Assembly: GCA_028698995.1 (NCBI GenBank)
Contig: JAQVVM010000007.1
Coordinates: 38,792-102,791 of the forward strand
DNA from: Bacteroidales bacterium
GTDB lineage: Bacteria; Bacteroidota; Bacteroidia; Bacteroidales; PXBB01
Length of the DNA stretch: 64,000 nucleotides
Direction: 5' to 3'
How positions within the stretch are numbered: the stretch's first letter is position 1; the number at the start of each line of letters is the position of its first letter. Position numbers and translations under genes: made by a program. Below, in pieces: positions 1-8,886 of the stretch. Below the pieces are notes generated by a model. That model saw only the letters and a program-made list of their open reading frames with translations, made no database searches and was not told the DNA's origin.

Positions 1-1025
1 GCACCACACAATTTATATAAAATGCGTGAGGCTACTGTTTCATCCCAATTATTTTCGGAACATCCGACTTCACACAAGTCAAAACCAATAATTTTTCGTC
101 CTGATTTTACGACTGCATTAATGATTGAAGTGGCCTCAAAGAAACTTAATCCACCAGGGACGGGAGTTCCTGTACAAGGACATAATTCGGGAGATAACCC
201 GTCAATATCAAAACTGATATATACATTGTTGTCGAGATGACTTATTATTTCCGCTTTCAAATCATCCCATTTTTCCTGATTCAATAGTTTCTGTCTTAGG
301 ATAGCATCGAAATAAGTCAGTATTCTGCCACGGGAACTAATAATAGCATCTCTTTCGTTAGATCCGTAGTCTCTCACTCCAATCTGAACTAAATTTTTTA
401 CATTTTCGATTTGTGAGACATTATGCATAATAGAGGCATGAGAATATTCAAATCCTTCGTAAGCTTTTCTCAGGTCAGCATGGGCATCTATTTGTAGAAC
501 AGAAAAGGAATTGTGTTTTTTTGAAAGTGCTTTAACTAAACCAAAAGGAGCACTATGATCACCACCAACAATACCAACAATTTTGTTTTTAAGCAGGATG
601 TTGGCAGCATTTTCTTCAACCCATTCGTTCAGTTCAGAACATGCATTGTTCAAAATATCAATCTGGTTTTTAAGTACTTCTGACGTAATCACATTATTTG
701 AACTGATTGACTGAATATACTTTTCGGCAAGAGGTCTGAACTTTTTGTTTTTGTTTGAAATATTCTTATCAAGATCGTGCATAAAAAATCCGGAATGCCA
801 GGCGTTTTCGTACTCACTATCAAAAATTTCAATCTGTAGTGCAGCATTTTTAATATTTTCAGGTGCATAAGAAGTCCCTGCTTTATATGATACAGTAACA
901 TCCCATGGTACAGGTAATAAGATAATCATGGCTTCATTTTCATCAAAAGGCAGCCCGAAAATATTGTTATCAGCATTCAAAGCACCATCCACATCAAAGC
1001 TCTCAATTTTTTGTTTTTTTTCCAT
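1..1025 (-). CDS. Arginase/agmatinase family ureohydrolase (3' end outside the window)
   Basis: The minus strand is open from an ATG at 1025 to the window edge (341 full codons, no stop), so the gene is partial at its C-terminus. The translation carries the binuclear-manganese signatures of the ureohydrolase superfamily: GGDHS, DAHADLR and SFDIDGLSPE followed by CTGTPVPGG, all in the usual order. Members hydrolyse a guanidino or formimino group (arginine, agmatine, formimidoylglutamate) to urea or formamide in the cytoplasm. Substrate cannot be decided from these motifs. It is transcribed divergently from the subtilisin gene, with a TAnnTTTG element on each strand in the shared upstream DNA. 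Family assignment is firm; arginase versus agmatinase versus formimidoylglutamase is open. Confidence 0.85.
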   Translation of the reverse strand, partial: MEKKQKIESFDVDGALNADNNIFGLPFDENEAMIILLPVPWDVTVSYKAGTSYAPENIKNAALQIEIFDSEYENAWHSGFFMHDLDKNISNKNKKFRPLAEKYIQSISSNNVITSEVLKNQIDILNNACSELNEWVEENAANILLKNKIVGIVGGDHSAPFGLVKALSKKHNSFSVLQIDAHADLRKAYEGFEYSHASIMHNVSQIENVKNLVQIGVRDYGSNERDAIISSRGRILTYFDAILRQKLLNQEKWDDLKAEIISHLDNNVYISFDIDGLSPELCPCTGTPVPGGLSFFEATSIINAVVKSGRKIIGFDLCEVGCSENNWDETVASRILYKLCG

Positions 1026-1044
1026 AAATTATTAATAAAACCCC

Positions 1045-1052
1045 TAACTTTG
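1045..1052 (+). promoter_or_regulatory. Bacteroidota -7 promoter element for the S8 peptidase
   Basis: TAACTTTG matches TAnnTTTG and ends 21 bp before the ATG at 1074. It lies downstream of the in-frame TTG at 1011, which argues for the ATG as the true start. No well-spaced -33 TTTG is visible. Confidence 0.45.
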
Positions 1053-1066
1053 AGAATCTTAAATTG

Positions 1067-1074
1067 CAAAAATA
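1067..1074 (-). promoter_or_regulatory. Bacteroidota -7 promoter element for the ureohydrolase
   Basis: On the minus strand TATTTTTG matches TAnnTTTG, 41 bp upstream of the ATG at 1025. With the plus-strand element at 1045-1052 it makes a compact divergent promoter pair. Confidence 0.35.
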
Positions 1075-3260
1075 TGAAGAAAATCCGATTTAGCATCTTG
1101 ATTATTTTAATGTTTAGCTACTTTATAAGCTACTCACAACAAAATTTTTCTCTTGCTACCAAATCATTCGTTAATGATTTGAATGGCATCACAGATATTT
1201 CAGGGAATTTTCGTTTAAGCCCTTCGTTTATTGATAAATATGCTTTGTGGTATGATAACGATGTTTATTATGTGTCGGGTTTAGCAAAGATTAATCAAGA
1301 GGGAGTTATTAAATTATTAGAAGAAAAAGGCATATTAATAAACTCAAAGCTTAATGATATTATCAGCATCCGTGTCCCACTTGAAAAAATCCAGGAATTA
1401 CCTCAAATAGAAGGATTACTTTACGTAGAACTGGGAAGGAAAGTATCTCCTTTATTAAAGGATGCAGTCAAAGATACAAGGGCAGACAGTGTTCATCAGG
1501 GGATTTTGCTTCCCCAAGCCTATACAGGGAAAAATGTAATTATCGGTTTTACAGATTGGGGGTTTGATTACACCCATCCAAATTTTTACGATACAACCCT
1601 TACCAATCTGCGAATTGTGAGCGCATGGGATCAGTACAAGACATCGGGACCGACCCCAACAAATTATCCTTATGGAACTGAATTTTCTACAGAGCAGGAT
1701 CTTCTTGCAGCCGGTTCTGATACTTTCAATATATACGGTTATCATACACATGGAACTCATGTTGCAGGGATTGCTGCAGGAAGCGGAGCCGGGACACCCT
1801 ACAGGGGTTTTGCTTTTGATGCAGAATTGGTTTTTGTCAGTATAAAAGTAGATGAAGCTTCTGTGTTTGATGCTTTTAATTACATTTACGAATATGCAGA
1901 GGCTGCAGCAAAACCGCTGGTCATAAATATGAGCTGGGGTCTTTATTATATCGGAACTCTGGATGGTCATTCTTTACTGAGTCAGGCACTTGATTACTTG
2001 AGCAGTCAGGGAGTATTATTGGTTAGCAGTGCCGGTAACAACGGAGATGAGAATTTTCATTTAAGGAAAGACTTTTCTCCTGGAGACTCATTACAAAGCT
2101 TTGTAGATTTTCAACCATATAGTTCCATTCCTACCATGTGGGGGCAGTCTGTTTCTATGTGGGGAAGTCCAGGATACAACTTTAAATATACAGCAGAAAT
2201 ATATAGCAATACTTATGTAAAAGTTGCCGAACTGCCACTATTTAACACCATCGATAATATCATTCTTGATACAATATTAGTACTTTCGGATGATACTATT
2301 TTTTTTAAGATTGAAACTGCATCTTCAAACCCATTTAACCAAAGGCCAGGAGTCCGTTTGAGGGTTCGCAATTTGGAAACAGCCAATTATAAAATAGCTG
2401 TCAAAGTTTTGTCAGATTCAGGCAGTGTTCATTTATGGAATTTGATTGAAATGACCAACGATGTTGGCAACTGGGGTACAGCTTTCTCAAACCCAATTAC
2501 AGGAACATTACCGGGAGATAACAATTATGCTATTGGAGAGCCGGCATGTACAGAAAGCGTCATAGCAGTTGCATCATACCGGTCACAGATTGTTTTACCT
2601 AATGGTAATCCAGCTTATGGCAACATCTCTTCCTTTTCGAGCAGAGGCCCACTTATCAATGAAAATGTCAAGCCTGACATAGCAGGACCGGGGCAAAATG
2701 TTGGTTCTTCAATGTCATCTTTTTACACAACACCTTTTACAAGCATTGCCACAGTAAGTTTTAACAACAAAAATTACAAATTTGGAAGGCTTTCGGGGAC
2801 ATCAATGTCAAGTCCTGCAGTAGCAGGTATCTGTGCCCTTATCAGGGAAGCTAACCCTTCGCTAAGTCCACAGAGCATTAAAGATCTTCTCAAACAAACT
2901 GCCCGACAGGACAATTATACGGGTTTGATCCCTATGACAGGTGATTTATTATGGGGCTGGGGAAAAGTGAATGCTTATCATGCATGCCGAATTGCAACAG
3001 GTATGGCAGGTGAAACTGATTATTTTTATTCAATTAATTCAGGAAACATCTACCCTAACCCTTCATCGGGTTTGGTTAATTTTAACAACTACGAAAGTAT
3101 TGAAAAACTCTCTGTCTTTAACTTAGAAGGAAAATTGATTTTCAAAACTGAGGAAATCTCAGAAACTATGGATTTTGGGTTTTTGGAAGAAGGTATTTAT
3201 TTTTTCAGTTTATATTCAACACAAGAAGTGATTTGGGATAAAATTGTGATTTTAAGGTAG
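1074..3260 (+). CDS. Secreted S8 (subtilisin-like) serine peptidase with T9SS sorting domain
   Basis: The 728-aa protein begins with a signal peptide (MKKIRFSILIILMFSYFIS, then YSQ). The reading frame is open upstream to a TTG at 1011, but the ATG at 1074 gives the signal peptide and follows a promoter element. The S8 triad is visible: Asp161 (GFTDWGFDYTHP), His226 (HTHGTHVAGIAAG) and Ser577 (LSGTSMSSPAVAG), with the oxyanion-hole Asn in SSAGNNG. About 350 residues separate His from Ser, longer than a minimal subtilisin, and include an inserted beta-rich region. The last ~80 residues (IYPNPSSG...) are a type A T9SS C-terminal domain, so the protease is predicted to cross the outer membrane and be surface-bound or released. 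Confidence 0.93.
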   Translation: MKKIRFSILIILMFSYFISYSQQNFSLATKSFVNDLNGITDISGNFRLSPSFIDKYALWYDNDVYYVSGLAKINQEGVIKLLEEKGILINSKLNDIISIRVPLEKIQELPQIEGLLYVELGRKVSPLLKDAVKDTRADSVHQGILLPQAYTGKNVIIGFTDWGFDYTHPNFYDTTLTNLRIVSAWDQYKTSGPTPTNYPYGTEFSTEQDLLAAGSDTFNIYGYHTHGTHVAGIAAGSGAGTPYRGFAFDAELVFVSIKVDEASVFDAFNYIYEYAEAAAKPLVINMSWGLYYIGTLDGHSLLSQALDYLSSQGVLLVSSAGNNGDENFHLRKDFSPGDSLQSFVDFQPYSSIPTMWGQSVSMWGSPGYNFKYTAEIYSNTYVKVAELPLFNTIDNIILDTILVLSDDTIFFKIETASSNPFNQRPGVRLRVRNLETANYKIAVKVLSDSGSVHLWNLIEMTNDVGNWGTAFSNPITGTLPGDNNYAIGEPACTESVIAVASYRSQIVLPNGNPAYGNISSFSSRGPLINENVKPDIAGPGQNVGSSMSSFYTTPFTSIATVSFNNKNYKFGRLSGTSMSSPAVAGICALIREANPSLSPQSIKDLLKQTARQDNYTGLIPMTGDLLWGWGKVNAYHACRIATGMAGETDYFYSINSGNIYPNPSSGLVNFNNYESIEKLSVFNLEGKLIFKTEEISETMDFGFLEEGIYFFSLYSTQEVIWDKIVILR

Positions 3261-3468
3261 CTTATGCTTAAGATTTATTTCGAATTTAGTAATCGTAATG
3301 CCAATTCACTTTTTAATCTCTAAAAGAATTATTACTTCCATAAAATTTGCTAAAATATTCGAATATCAATACCAGCTCAATCAAATCTGTTTAAATGATC
3401 ATTCATCTTTGAAAAATTTCTTAATTGCATACGCTTTTGTGGGTTATTTTTACAGAAATATTTCTTTC

Positions 3469-4185
3469 TCAAAAATCAAGAAGATAGTCGCTAAGAATCG
3501 TTTTATAATCATTAGTATAAGCACCACTATCATCTCTTATTGTTAAAACATCATGTCTGAATTCAGGTAATTTAGTTACTGATTTAAAAAATGAGCAAAG
3601 GGTTCTGTTAGGAGATTTTCCTGATTTACTTATCACATCTGTTATTGTTGCAGGATGAAGATTATTAATTGAACAAAGTGAAATTAGATGCTTTTTATAA
3701 TCATAGGGAATTATTAAGGAAAGTTGTCCCTCTTCTTTCAATAATGCGGAACTTAAAAAAATCAGAGATTCATAAGAAAGACTTACATTGTGTTTAGCAA
3801 GCTTCTCCTGATGGTTTTCGGAAAGTAAGGAATTCTGAAAAAAAGGGGGGTTGCAAATAATAAGATCATAAACTTCATGATTAATTTGAGCATAATCCTT
3901 TAGGGAGGCATTAAAAACTTCGATACAGTTTTGCCAGGGGCTTATTTTAACATTATTTTGAGCTGTGATTGAAGCTTGTTTATCAATATCTATGGCATAT
4001 ATCTTATTCAGAGGGTTTTTCTGAGCCAACATTAAAGCGAGTATGCCACAACCAGTTCCAATATCGAGAATTTTTCCATTTACAGGGACATTTGTCCATG
4101 CACCAAGCAACACAGCATCAGTGCCTATTTTCATACCACAACCGGTATCAGTAAGGCTAAAATGTTTAAAGCTAAAAATGTGCAT
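3469..4185 (-). CDS. trmN6: tRNA1(Val) A37 N6-methyltransferase
   Basis: The 238-aa product has the TrmN6/YfiC layout: an N-terminal phenylalanine-rich strand (MHIFSFKHFSLTDTGCGMKIGTDAVLLG), a SAM-binding motif I (LDIGTGCGIL) and the catalytic NPPF motif (IICNPPFFQNS) of N6-adenine methyltransferases. It would methylate N6 of A37 next to the anticodon of tRNA-Val using SAM. Its start lies directly against the rimM stop (4186/4185), so it is the last gene of rpsP-rimM-trmN6; trmD and rplS, which follow rimM in Proteobacteria, are absent. It converges on the S8 peptidase gene across 208 bp with no clear terminator. Confidence 0.9.
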   Translation of the reverse strand: MHIFSFKHFSLTDTGCGMKIGTDAVLLGAWTNVPVNGKILDIGTGCGILALMLAQKNPLNKIYAIDIDKQASITAQNNVKISPWQNCIEVFNASLKDYAQINHEVYDLIICNPPFFQNSLLSENHQEKLAKHNVSLSYESLIFLSSALLKEEGQLSLIIPYDYKKHLISLCSINNLHPATITDVISKSGKSPNRTLCSFFKSVTKLPEFRHDVLTIRDDSGAYTNDYKTILSDYLLDF

Positions 4186-4716
4186 TTAATTGATTTTGTA
4201 AATATCCAATAAGCCGGGAGGCGTATTGACATGTACCTTTTTAGTTTTCTTGTTTATTTCTAAGACATAGCTTTCGTTAAAAGGAATCAGAATTTCATTT
4301 TTTCTATCGTCAAATATCTGCATCACATCATGCCCGGGGTATTTTAAAATATCCCTTATTAATCCAATCAAACCGTATTTCGTGTCAATAACATCAAAAT
4401 CACGGATGATATTTATATCGAAGGAATCATTCTCTTGAAAAAAACCATCGTATGTTTCTTTTAAAAAATAAAGTTTCCTGTTTCGAAGGTTTTGAGCATC
4501 TGCCTCATTATCAATGTCCTTGAATTTAACTATTGAAATATTTCCTGTTTTGGCAGTTGATTCTTCGATAAAAAAAGGTACCGGTACTTTTTGAAATTCA
4601 ACGAATACCGGTACTTGAGGGGTCAATTTAATTTTTTCGTTTTCAACAAAGACCTGAATTTTGCCTTTGTAACTATGGGGTTTTGTAATAATACCAATAT
4701 ATACATAACCTTCCAT
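4186..4716 (-). CDS. rimM: 16S rRNA maturation factor RimM
   Basis: At 176 aa it has normal RimM length. The N-terminal MEGYVYIGIITKPHSYKG matches the family opening (G.I...hG.kG..kv), followed by a PRC-barrel half around GLIGLIRDILKYPGHDVMQI and IPFNESYVLEIN. RimM binds ribosomal protein S19 and assists assembly of the 30S head. It sits 23 bp downstream of rpsP and abuts trmN6, so it is translated from the same transcript. Confidence 0.93.
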   Translation of the reverse strand: MEGYVYIGIITKPHSYKGKIQVFVENEKIKLTPQVPVFVEFQKVPVPFFIEESTAKTGNISIVKFKDIDNEADAQNLRNRKLYFLKETYDGFFQENDSFDINIIRDFDVIDTKYGLIGLIRDILKYPGHDVMQIFDDRKNEILIPFNESYVLEINKKTKKVHVNTPPGLLDIYKIN

Positions 4717-4739
4717 AACGAGAATCTGAAAGCTAATAA

Positions 4740-5390
4740 TTATTCAGCTTCTTTGTTTTCTGAATTTTCAGCAGGATTTTCAACGGTTTGATCTGTAACT
4801 TCAGGTGTTGTTGTTTGGTTTTCAACAACTTCAACATTATCAGCAACCGGAGCTTCTTCCATTGAATTTGTAGCATCTTGAGCAGAAGCATTTTGTTCAG
4901 AAAGCTCATCTTGTTTTTGTTTTGCAGCAAGTTTCTCTAAAGCTTTCCTTTGTTCATTTTCACGATTTTCGTTTACTTCTTTTTCGTGAGCCATCATTTT
5001 TTTCTTGCCTTCTTTCTTCTCGAGCTCTTTAGCTTTTATTTTGCTGTTGATTTTCTCGGCTTTTTCTTCGACCCATAGTTGGAATTTTGCTTCCACTTGT
5101 TCAATTGTTAAAGCACCTTTGTTGAGGCCTTTCATCAGGTGGTTCTTATACAAAACACCTTTTGTGGAAAGCAGACTTTTTGCGGTTTCACTTGGAGAAG
5201 CACCGGCTTGCATCCAATAAACAGCTCTGTCAATGTTCAATTCAATACTTGCAGGGTCCGTGATTGGGTTGTAAGTGCCAAGTTTTTCTATACATCTCCC
5301 ATCTCTAGGTGCACGACCATCCGCAACTACAATGTGATAAAAAGATTTGCCTTTTTTACCAAAACGTTGTAATCTAATTCTTGTTGGCAT
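4740..5390 (-). CDS. rpsP: 30S ribosomal protein S16 with long charged C-terminal extension
   Basis: Residues 1-~80 are canonical S16 (MPTRIRLQRFGKKGKSFYHIVVADGRAPRDGRCIE, then the LGTYNP motif and ALYW-like RAVYWMQAGA). The protein continues to 216 aa, whereas many bacterial S16 proteins are about 80-90 aa. The extension first is basic and helical (residues ~100-165, EEKAEKINSKIKAKELEKKE...), then acidic and rich in E, N, A, T and Q. Long S16 tails are known in Bacteroidota; their role is unclear. First gene of the rpsP-rimM-trmN6 operon. Confidence 0.95.
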   Translation of the reverse strand: MPTRIRLQRFGKKGKSFYHIVVADGRAPRDGRCIEKLGTYNPITDPASIELNIDRAVYWMQAGASPSETAKSLLSTKGVLYKNHLMKGLNKGALTIEQVEAKFQLWVEEKAEKINSKIKAKELEKKEGKKKMMAHEKEVNENRENEQRKALEKLAAKQKQDELSEQNASAQDATNSMEEAPVADNVEVVENQTTTPEVTDQTVENPAENSENKEAE

Positions 5391-5425
5391 AGTAAATTTG
5401 TTTTTAAGTTAATAATTTGAGCGTG

Positions 5426-5433
5426 CAAAGATA
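5426..5433 (-). promoter_or_regulatory. Bacteroidota -7 promoter element for rpsP operon
   Basis: On the minus strand TATCTTTG matches TAnnTTTG, 35 bp upstream of the rpsP ATG. A TTTG lies 15 bp further upstream (5449-5452), closer than the usual ~19-bp spacing. Confidence 0.45.
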
Positions 5434-5552
5434 CTATATTATTTTAATCAAAAATATTTTTCTTACAATATTATTATATGTAATGTATTAAAAAAAATTA
5501 CCCTTAGAAATAAGATCTCAATTTTTAAAATTCATCATCTTGCAAAATACAT

Positions 5553-5560
5553 TAAATTTG
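5553..5560 (+). promoter_or_regulatory. Bacteroidota -7 promoter element for the adenylate cyclase
   Basis: TAAATTTG matches TAnnTTTG. It lies 165 bp before the preferred ATG (5726), implying a long 5' leader if used. Confidence 0.3.
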
Positions 5561-5725
5561 TATTTTTAAAAAAAAGGATTTTGTGACTTTATTTTTCATT
5601 TTCTCAAAATTTTACAACCTTCATTAATTGATATGTCAAGAATAATTTATCCTTTTGAGCCTATCAGAGCAATGCAAGGTAAACATAACGAAACATCTCA
5701 TTATCAGAGGGATAAATGTTTTTTT

Positions 5726-7477
5726 ATGCAAAAAATGTTGCTTTTCTTTAAACTCATTTTTTTTGTTTTTCTTTATCCAACAGCAATTTATTCTCAATCC
5801 TATACAAACACCGACAGGGCAAACTACATCATAGATATTGCCCAATATGTGACCTGGAAAAATGCAAGGGCGATTGAAACTTATAAGATTGGTGTACTCG
5901 ACATGGATTCCGTATTATTTAATGAGTTTCAGAGCATAGCACAAACCCGAAATATTCAGGAAAAACCGATTGAGGTTTATTTTTTCAATAATATTCCTGA
6001 CATCAGAGATGTTGAGATCATTTTTGTTAATCGTAATACAGGATTTGACATTGACCTTGTGTATCAACAGATAAAAGGGAAAGGTATTTTACTCATCAGC
6101 GAAAACTTCCCCTTTCACAAGTCCATGATTAATTTTATTGTATATGAAAACAGAAAGCGTTTTGAAATAAACCAGAACAGGATGCAAGAGGAAGGATTTA
6201 GAACAACAGTAACATTTGCAGCTCTTGCGGTAATGAGCGAGCTGGACTGGCATAGCATATACAAGGAAACCGAAAGGGAATTGTATGAACAGAAGGAAAA
6301 AGTTGAACAGCAGAAATTGCTAATAGAAGAACAACAAGCCATTCTAAGTAATTTGACAGAAGAAGTGGAAGTTCAAAGAACCCGATTAATCAATTATATT
6401 GAGGAGATTGAACTTCTTGAAGAAGAAACCGAAGCCCAGAAACAGTCATTGAATAATTTACAACTTCTGAATAAGAGCAGGGAAAGAGCCCTTAAAGAAA
6501 AAGAAAGAGTTCTTGCCGGTTTGAATATGCAAGTAAGCTCTAAAGAAATTGAAATTGAAGAACAACACCTTATCCTCGAACAAAAAATTGCTGATATTAA
6601 TAAACAAAATGAGTTAATAACCGAGCAAGATGCTGTACTCAATCAACAGCTTAAAAAGCTCCAGATGCAGAATATCATCATTAATCTGGCCATTGTTCTT
6701 ATATTGGTCTTCATAGGCCTTGTTTATTTTATTTACAGAAACTACAGAATTAAAAAACTTGGAAATATCAGACTGGCAGAGAAGAATAAAGAAATTCTGA
6801 AACAAAAAGAAATCATACAAATAGAGAAGGACAAATCAGATAAACTACTTCTGAATATTTTACCAATGAAAGTGGCTGAAGATTTAAAACTTAAGGGCTT
6901 CACCGAACCTGAAGAATTTAAAAATGTAAGTATCTTTTTTTCAGACTTTGCCGGTTTTACAGAGAAGTCTTCAAAACTTGAACCAAGGGTTCTTATAGAG
7001 GAGTTGAATGATTTATATACAGCATTTGACAATATTATGCAGGACAATAAATGTGAACGCATCAAAACCATCGGTGATGCCTATCTTGCAGTTTGCGGTT
7101 TACCAACAGCCAATGCTGATCATGCACAGCATTTAGTTAATGCGGCACAGGACATTGTTGAGTACCTTGAAAACAGAAATAAAACAACAGAAATTCAGTG
7201 GCATATACGTATTGGAATTAATTCTGGGAAAGTAGTTGGTGGCATTGTTGGTGTCAAAAAGTTTATTTATGATATTTTTGGAGACACCATAAATGTTGCA
7301 TCCCGCATGGAATCTAACAGCGAGTCTATGAGAATTAACGTTTCGGAAAACACCTATAGTTTGCTCACCGATAAATTTGAATTTGAAAAAAGGGGACAAA
7401 TTTTTGTAAAAGGAAAAGGTTATCAGAATATGTACTTTATTCTTGGTAAAAAAGCATTTGAAAATGCGATGAATTAA
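5726..7477 (+). CDS. YfiR-like sensor / class III adenylate cyclase fusion
   Basis: From the ATG at 5726 (583 aa) the protein has a signal peptide (MQKMLLFFKLIFFVFLYPTAIYSQ), a YfiR-like (DUF4154) periplasmic domain (residues ~25-170: IQEKPIEVYFF, GKGILLISEN, FHKSMINFIVYENRKRFEIN), a long coiled coil (~175-310), one membrane helix (NLAIVLILVFIGLVYFIY, ~320-340) and a cytoplasmic class III cyclase domain. Metal ligands Asp407 (FSDFAGFT) and Asp451 (GDAY) are present, as are Lys447 and Asp516, the adenine-specifying pair, and Asn523/Arg527 at the spacing seen in adenylate cyclases. It should therefore make cAMP rather than cGMP. The frame is open upstream to ATG 5633, but that start would bury the signal peptide. 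YfiR proteins elsewhere repress a diguanylate cyclase; here the domain is fused to a cyclase. Confidence 0.88.
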   Translation: MQKMLLFFKLIFFVFLYPTAIYSQSYTNTDRANYIIDIAQYVTWKNARAIETYKIGVLDMDSVLFNEFQSIAQTRNIQEKPIEVYFFNNIPDIRDVEIIFVNRNTGFDIDLVYQQIKGKGILLISENFPFHKSMINFIVYENRKRFEINQNRMQEEGFRTTVTFAALAVMSELDWHSIYKETERELYEQKEKVEQQKLLIEEQQAILSNLTEEVEVQRTRLINYIEEIELLEEETEAQKQSLNNLQLLNKSRERALKEKERVLAGLNMQVSSKEIEIEEQHLILEQKIADINKQNELITEQDAVLNQQLKKLQMQNIIINLAIVLILVFIGLVYFIYRNYRIKKLGNIRLAEKNKEILKQKEIIQIEKDKSDKLLLNILPMKVAEDLKLKGFTEPEEFKNVSIFFSDFAGFTEKSSKLEPRVLIEELNDLYTAFDNIMQDNKCERIKTIGDAYLAVCGLPTANADHAQHLVNAAQDIVEYLENRNKTTEIQWHIRIGINSGKVVGGIVGVKKFIYDIFGDTINVASRMESNSESMRINVSENTYSLLTDKFEFEKRGQIFVKGKGYQNMYFILGKKAFENAMN

Positions 7478-7507
7478 TCAAATTTTGCAATTATTATCAA
7501 TGCCCTT

Positions 7508-8050
7508 TTATTTTGTTGTTTCTCCTCCCATTTCTGTAAATACACTGTCAACGGGCTCCCATAGTTCAATCTTATTTCCTTCAGGGTCCATAATATGAAC
7601 AAATTTACCGTATTCATAAGTTTCAATTTCATCAACAATGACCACACCTTTTGCTTTAAGATTTTTAACAAGCCCTTCAATATTCTGTACTCTGTAATTT
7701 ATCATAAAATCCTTTTTCGATGGTGCGAAATATTCACTTCCACTTTTAAAGAGACTCCATTGTAGGTAATTTATTTCGTCAGGTCGGTTTGCATTTCTGA
7801 ATTCAAAACTTGAACCCCATTCATTTACTTCAAGCCCTAAATTTGAAGCATACCATTCTTTAGTTTCATCAGGATTTTCAGAGAAAAAGAAAATACCTCC
7901 AATTCCGGTTACCTTTGGTACGGTGTCGTTTGGTGAAACTGACTTCACCGTTTTATTTTCTGATTCTTCCATATCGTTTGTATTATTATTTTTAGTATTA
8001 CAACTCATTAGAACTATCAAAGTTAATATTAATGTAAAACAATTTTTCAT
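7508..8050 (-). CDS. VOC (glyoxalase/bleomycin-resistance) family lipoprotein
   Basis: The 180-aa protein starts with a lipoprotein signal (LIVLMSCNTKN, Cys16) and a low-complexity linker, followed by one vicinal-oxygen-chelate domain (VTGIGGIFFFSENPDETKEWYASNLGLEVNEWG ... GKFVHIMDPEGNKIELWEP). The DPEGNxxELWEP ending is the typical second half, with the metal-ligand Glu in IELWEP. VOC proteins cover glyoxalases, dioxygenases and antibiotic-binding proteins, and the substrate cannot be told. A lipid-anchored, exported VOC protein is less usual than the cytosolic form. Convergent with the cyclase gene, 30 bp apart. Confidence 0.85.
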   Translation of the reverse strand: MKNCFTLILTLIVLMSCNTKNNNTNDMEESENKTVKSVSPNDTVPKVTGIGGIFFFSENPDETKEWYASNLGLEVNEWGSSFEFRNANRPDEINYLQWSLFKSGSEYFAPSKKDFMINYRVQNIEGLVKNLKAKGVVIVDEIETYEYGKFVHIMDPEGNKIELWEPVDSVFTEMGGETTK

Positions 8051-8096
8051 TTTTTAAGGTAGTTAATATTAATTGTGTATAAACAGGGGTTAATGG

Positions 8097-8831
8097 CTAA
8101 TCAATTTTGTGGTAAACTGTAAATCTAAGAATGTTTCTATTGTAAAAATCACCGTTTGATCTTTGCTGAAACCAATTCAGATAACCCACATCAAAAGCTA
8201 AGTTTGATAAAACATCGATACTTAATCCGGTATAAATTCTATTTTGTTCAAATACATTTTTTGATATGTTATTACCTGCATTCAAATGAATCTCATCGCT
8301 GATCTTGAATTTAAAATATTTTTTTTCTGCCACTTTAAATAGAGGTACTGTTGCTTGAATCCTGTAGCGAAACCTAAAATTTCCAAACTTAAAACCATCT
8401 TCAAGCTCTGTACGAGTTGTATTGGTGTTATGGAAAAAGCGGGCTTCAACCCTATATCTGTGGTCAAATGTAACTTTCTCCAGTTTTTGTTTATAACCAA
8501 ATTCAATGTGGGGTCTAAGTTCCGGAACAGTCAATTTAGTGGTTGCATTTGGATCATTGGGGTTCTGAAGGAAAAAGCACATTCCTAATGAAGACTCCCA
8601 CCCACTTTCCTCAAAAAATCGATGGATATGGCTTCTGATTAAAAATTGATGTTGTGAAATTGGATTAATATAATGTCTTTCTTGAAACTCATTTTGAAAA
8701 TACCATTTTTCATTGATTTTGAAAGTTGTAAAATAACCGTACCAAATCAATTCCTGATGTGTAATGTTTTTTTGTGCATATATGAGATTTGTTGCAATCA
8801 GATAAAAGCCAATAATTAATAACCTTCTCAT
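8097..8831 (-). CDS. DUF2490 family outer-membrane-barrel-like protein
   Basis: With the ATG at 8831 the product is 244 aa: signal peptide MRRLLIIGFYLIATNLIYAQ, then alternating amphipathic strands rich in aromatic residues (YGYFTTFKINEKWYFQNEFQERHYINP, HRYRVEARFFHN, FRFRYRIQATVPLF) and a terminal strand FYNRNILRFTVYHKID. This matches the DUF2490 pattern of Bacteroidota proteins thought to form small beta barrels; no function is known. The frame extends to a TTG at 8861, which would precede the signal peptide and is rejected. A promoter element and a 28-bp palindrome lie upstream. Confidence 0.8.
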   Translation of the reverse strand: MRRLLIIGFYLIATNLIYAQKNITHQELIWYGYFTTFKINEKWYFQNEFQERHYINPISQHQFLIRSHIHRFFEESGWESSLGMCFFLQNPNDPNATTKLTVPELRPHIEFGYKQKLEKVTFDHRYRVEARFFHNTNTTRTELEDGFKFGNFRFRYRIQATVPLFKVAEKKYFKFKISDEIHLNAGNNISKNVFEQNRIYTGLSIDVLSNLAFDVGYLNWFQQRSNGDFYNRNILRFTVYHKID

Positions 8832-8886
8832 TTTAGTTATGTTCGTTAAAAAATTTATCAATTATAGTCTAAGTTTATCCCCTAAG

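Larger units (their letters stand above)
5391..5725. other. Divergent intergenic region, rpsP / adenylate cyclase
   Basis: These 335 bp are strongly AT-rich and hold the two outward-facing TAnnTTTG elements listed separately. An in-frame ATG at 5633 lies inside this stretch but would place 31 charged residues before the cyclase signal peptide, so I read 5633-5725 as leader. Confidence 0.5.

Noticed and set aside
1455..1970. 171-aa Cys-rich minus-strand frame.
   Set aside because: It lies wholly inside the catalytic region of the S8 peptidase and is a shadow of it.
3298..3546. 82-aa plus-strand frame between the S8 peptidase and trmN6.
   Set aside because: It overlaps the end of trmN6, has no recognisable motif and no promoter or signal peptide.
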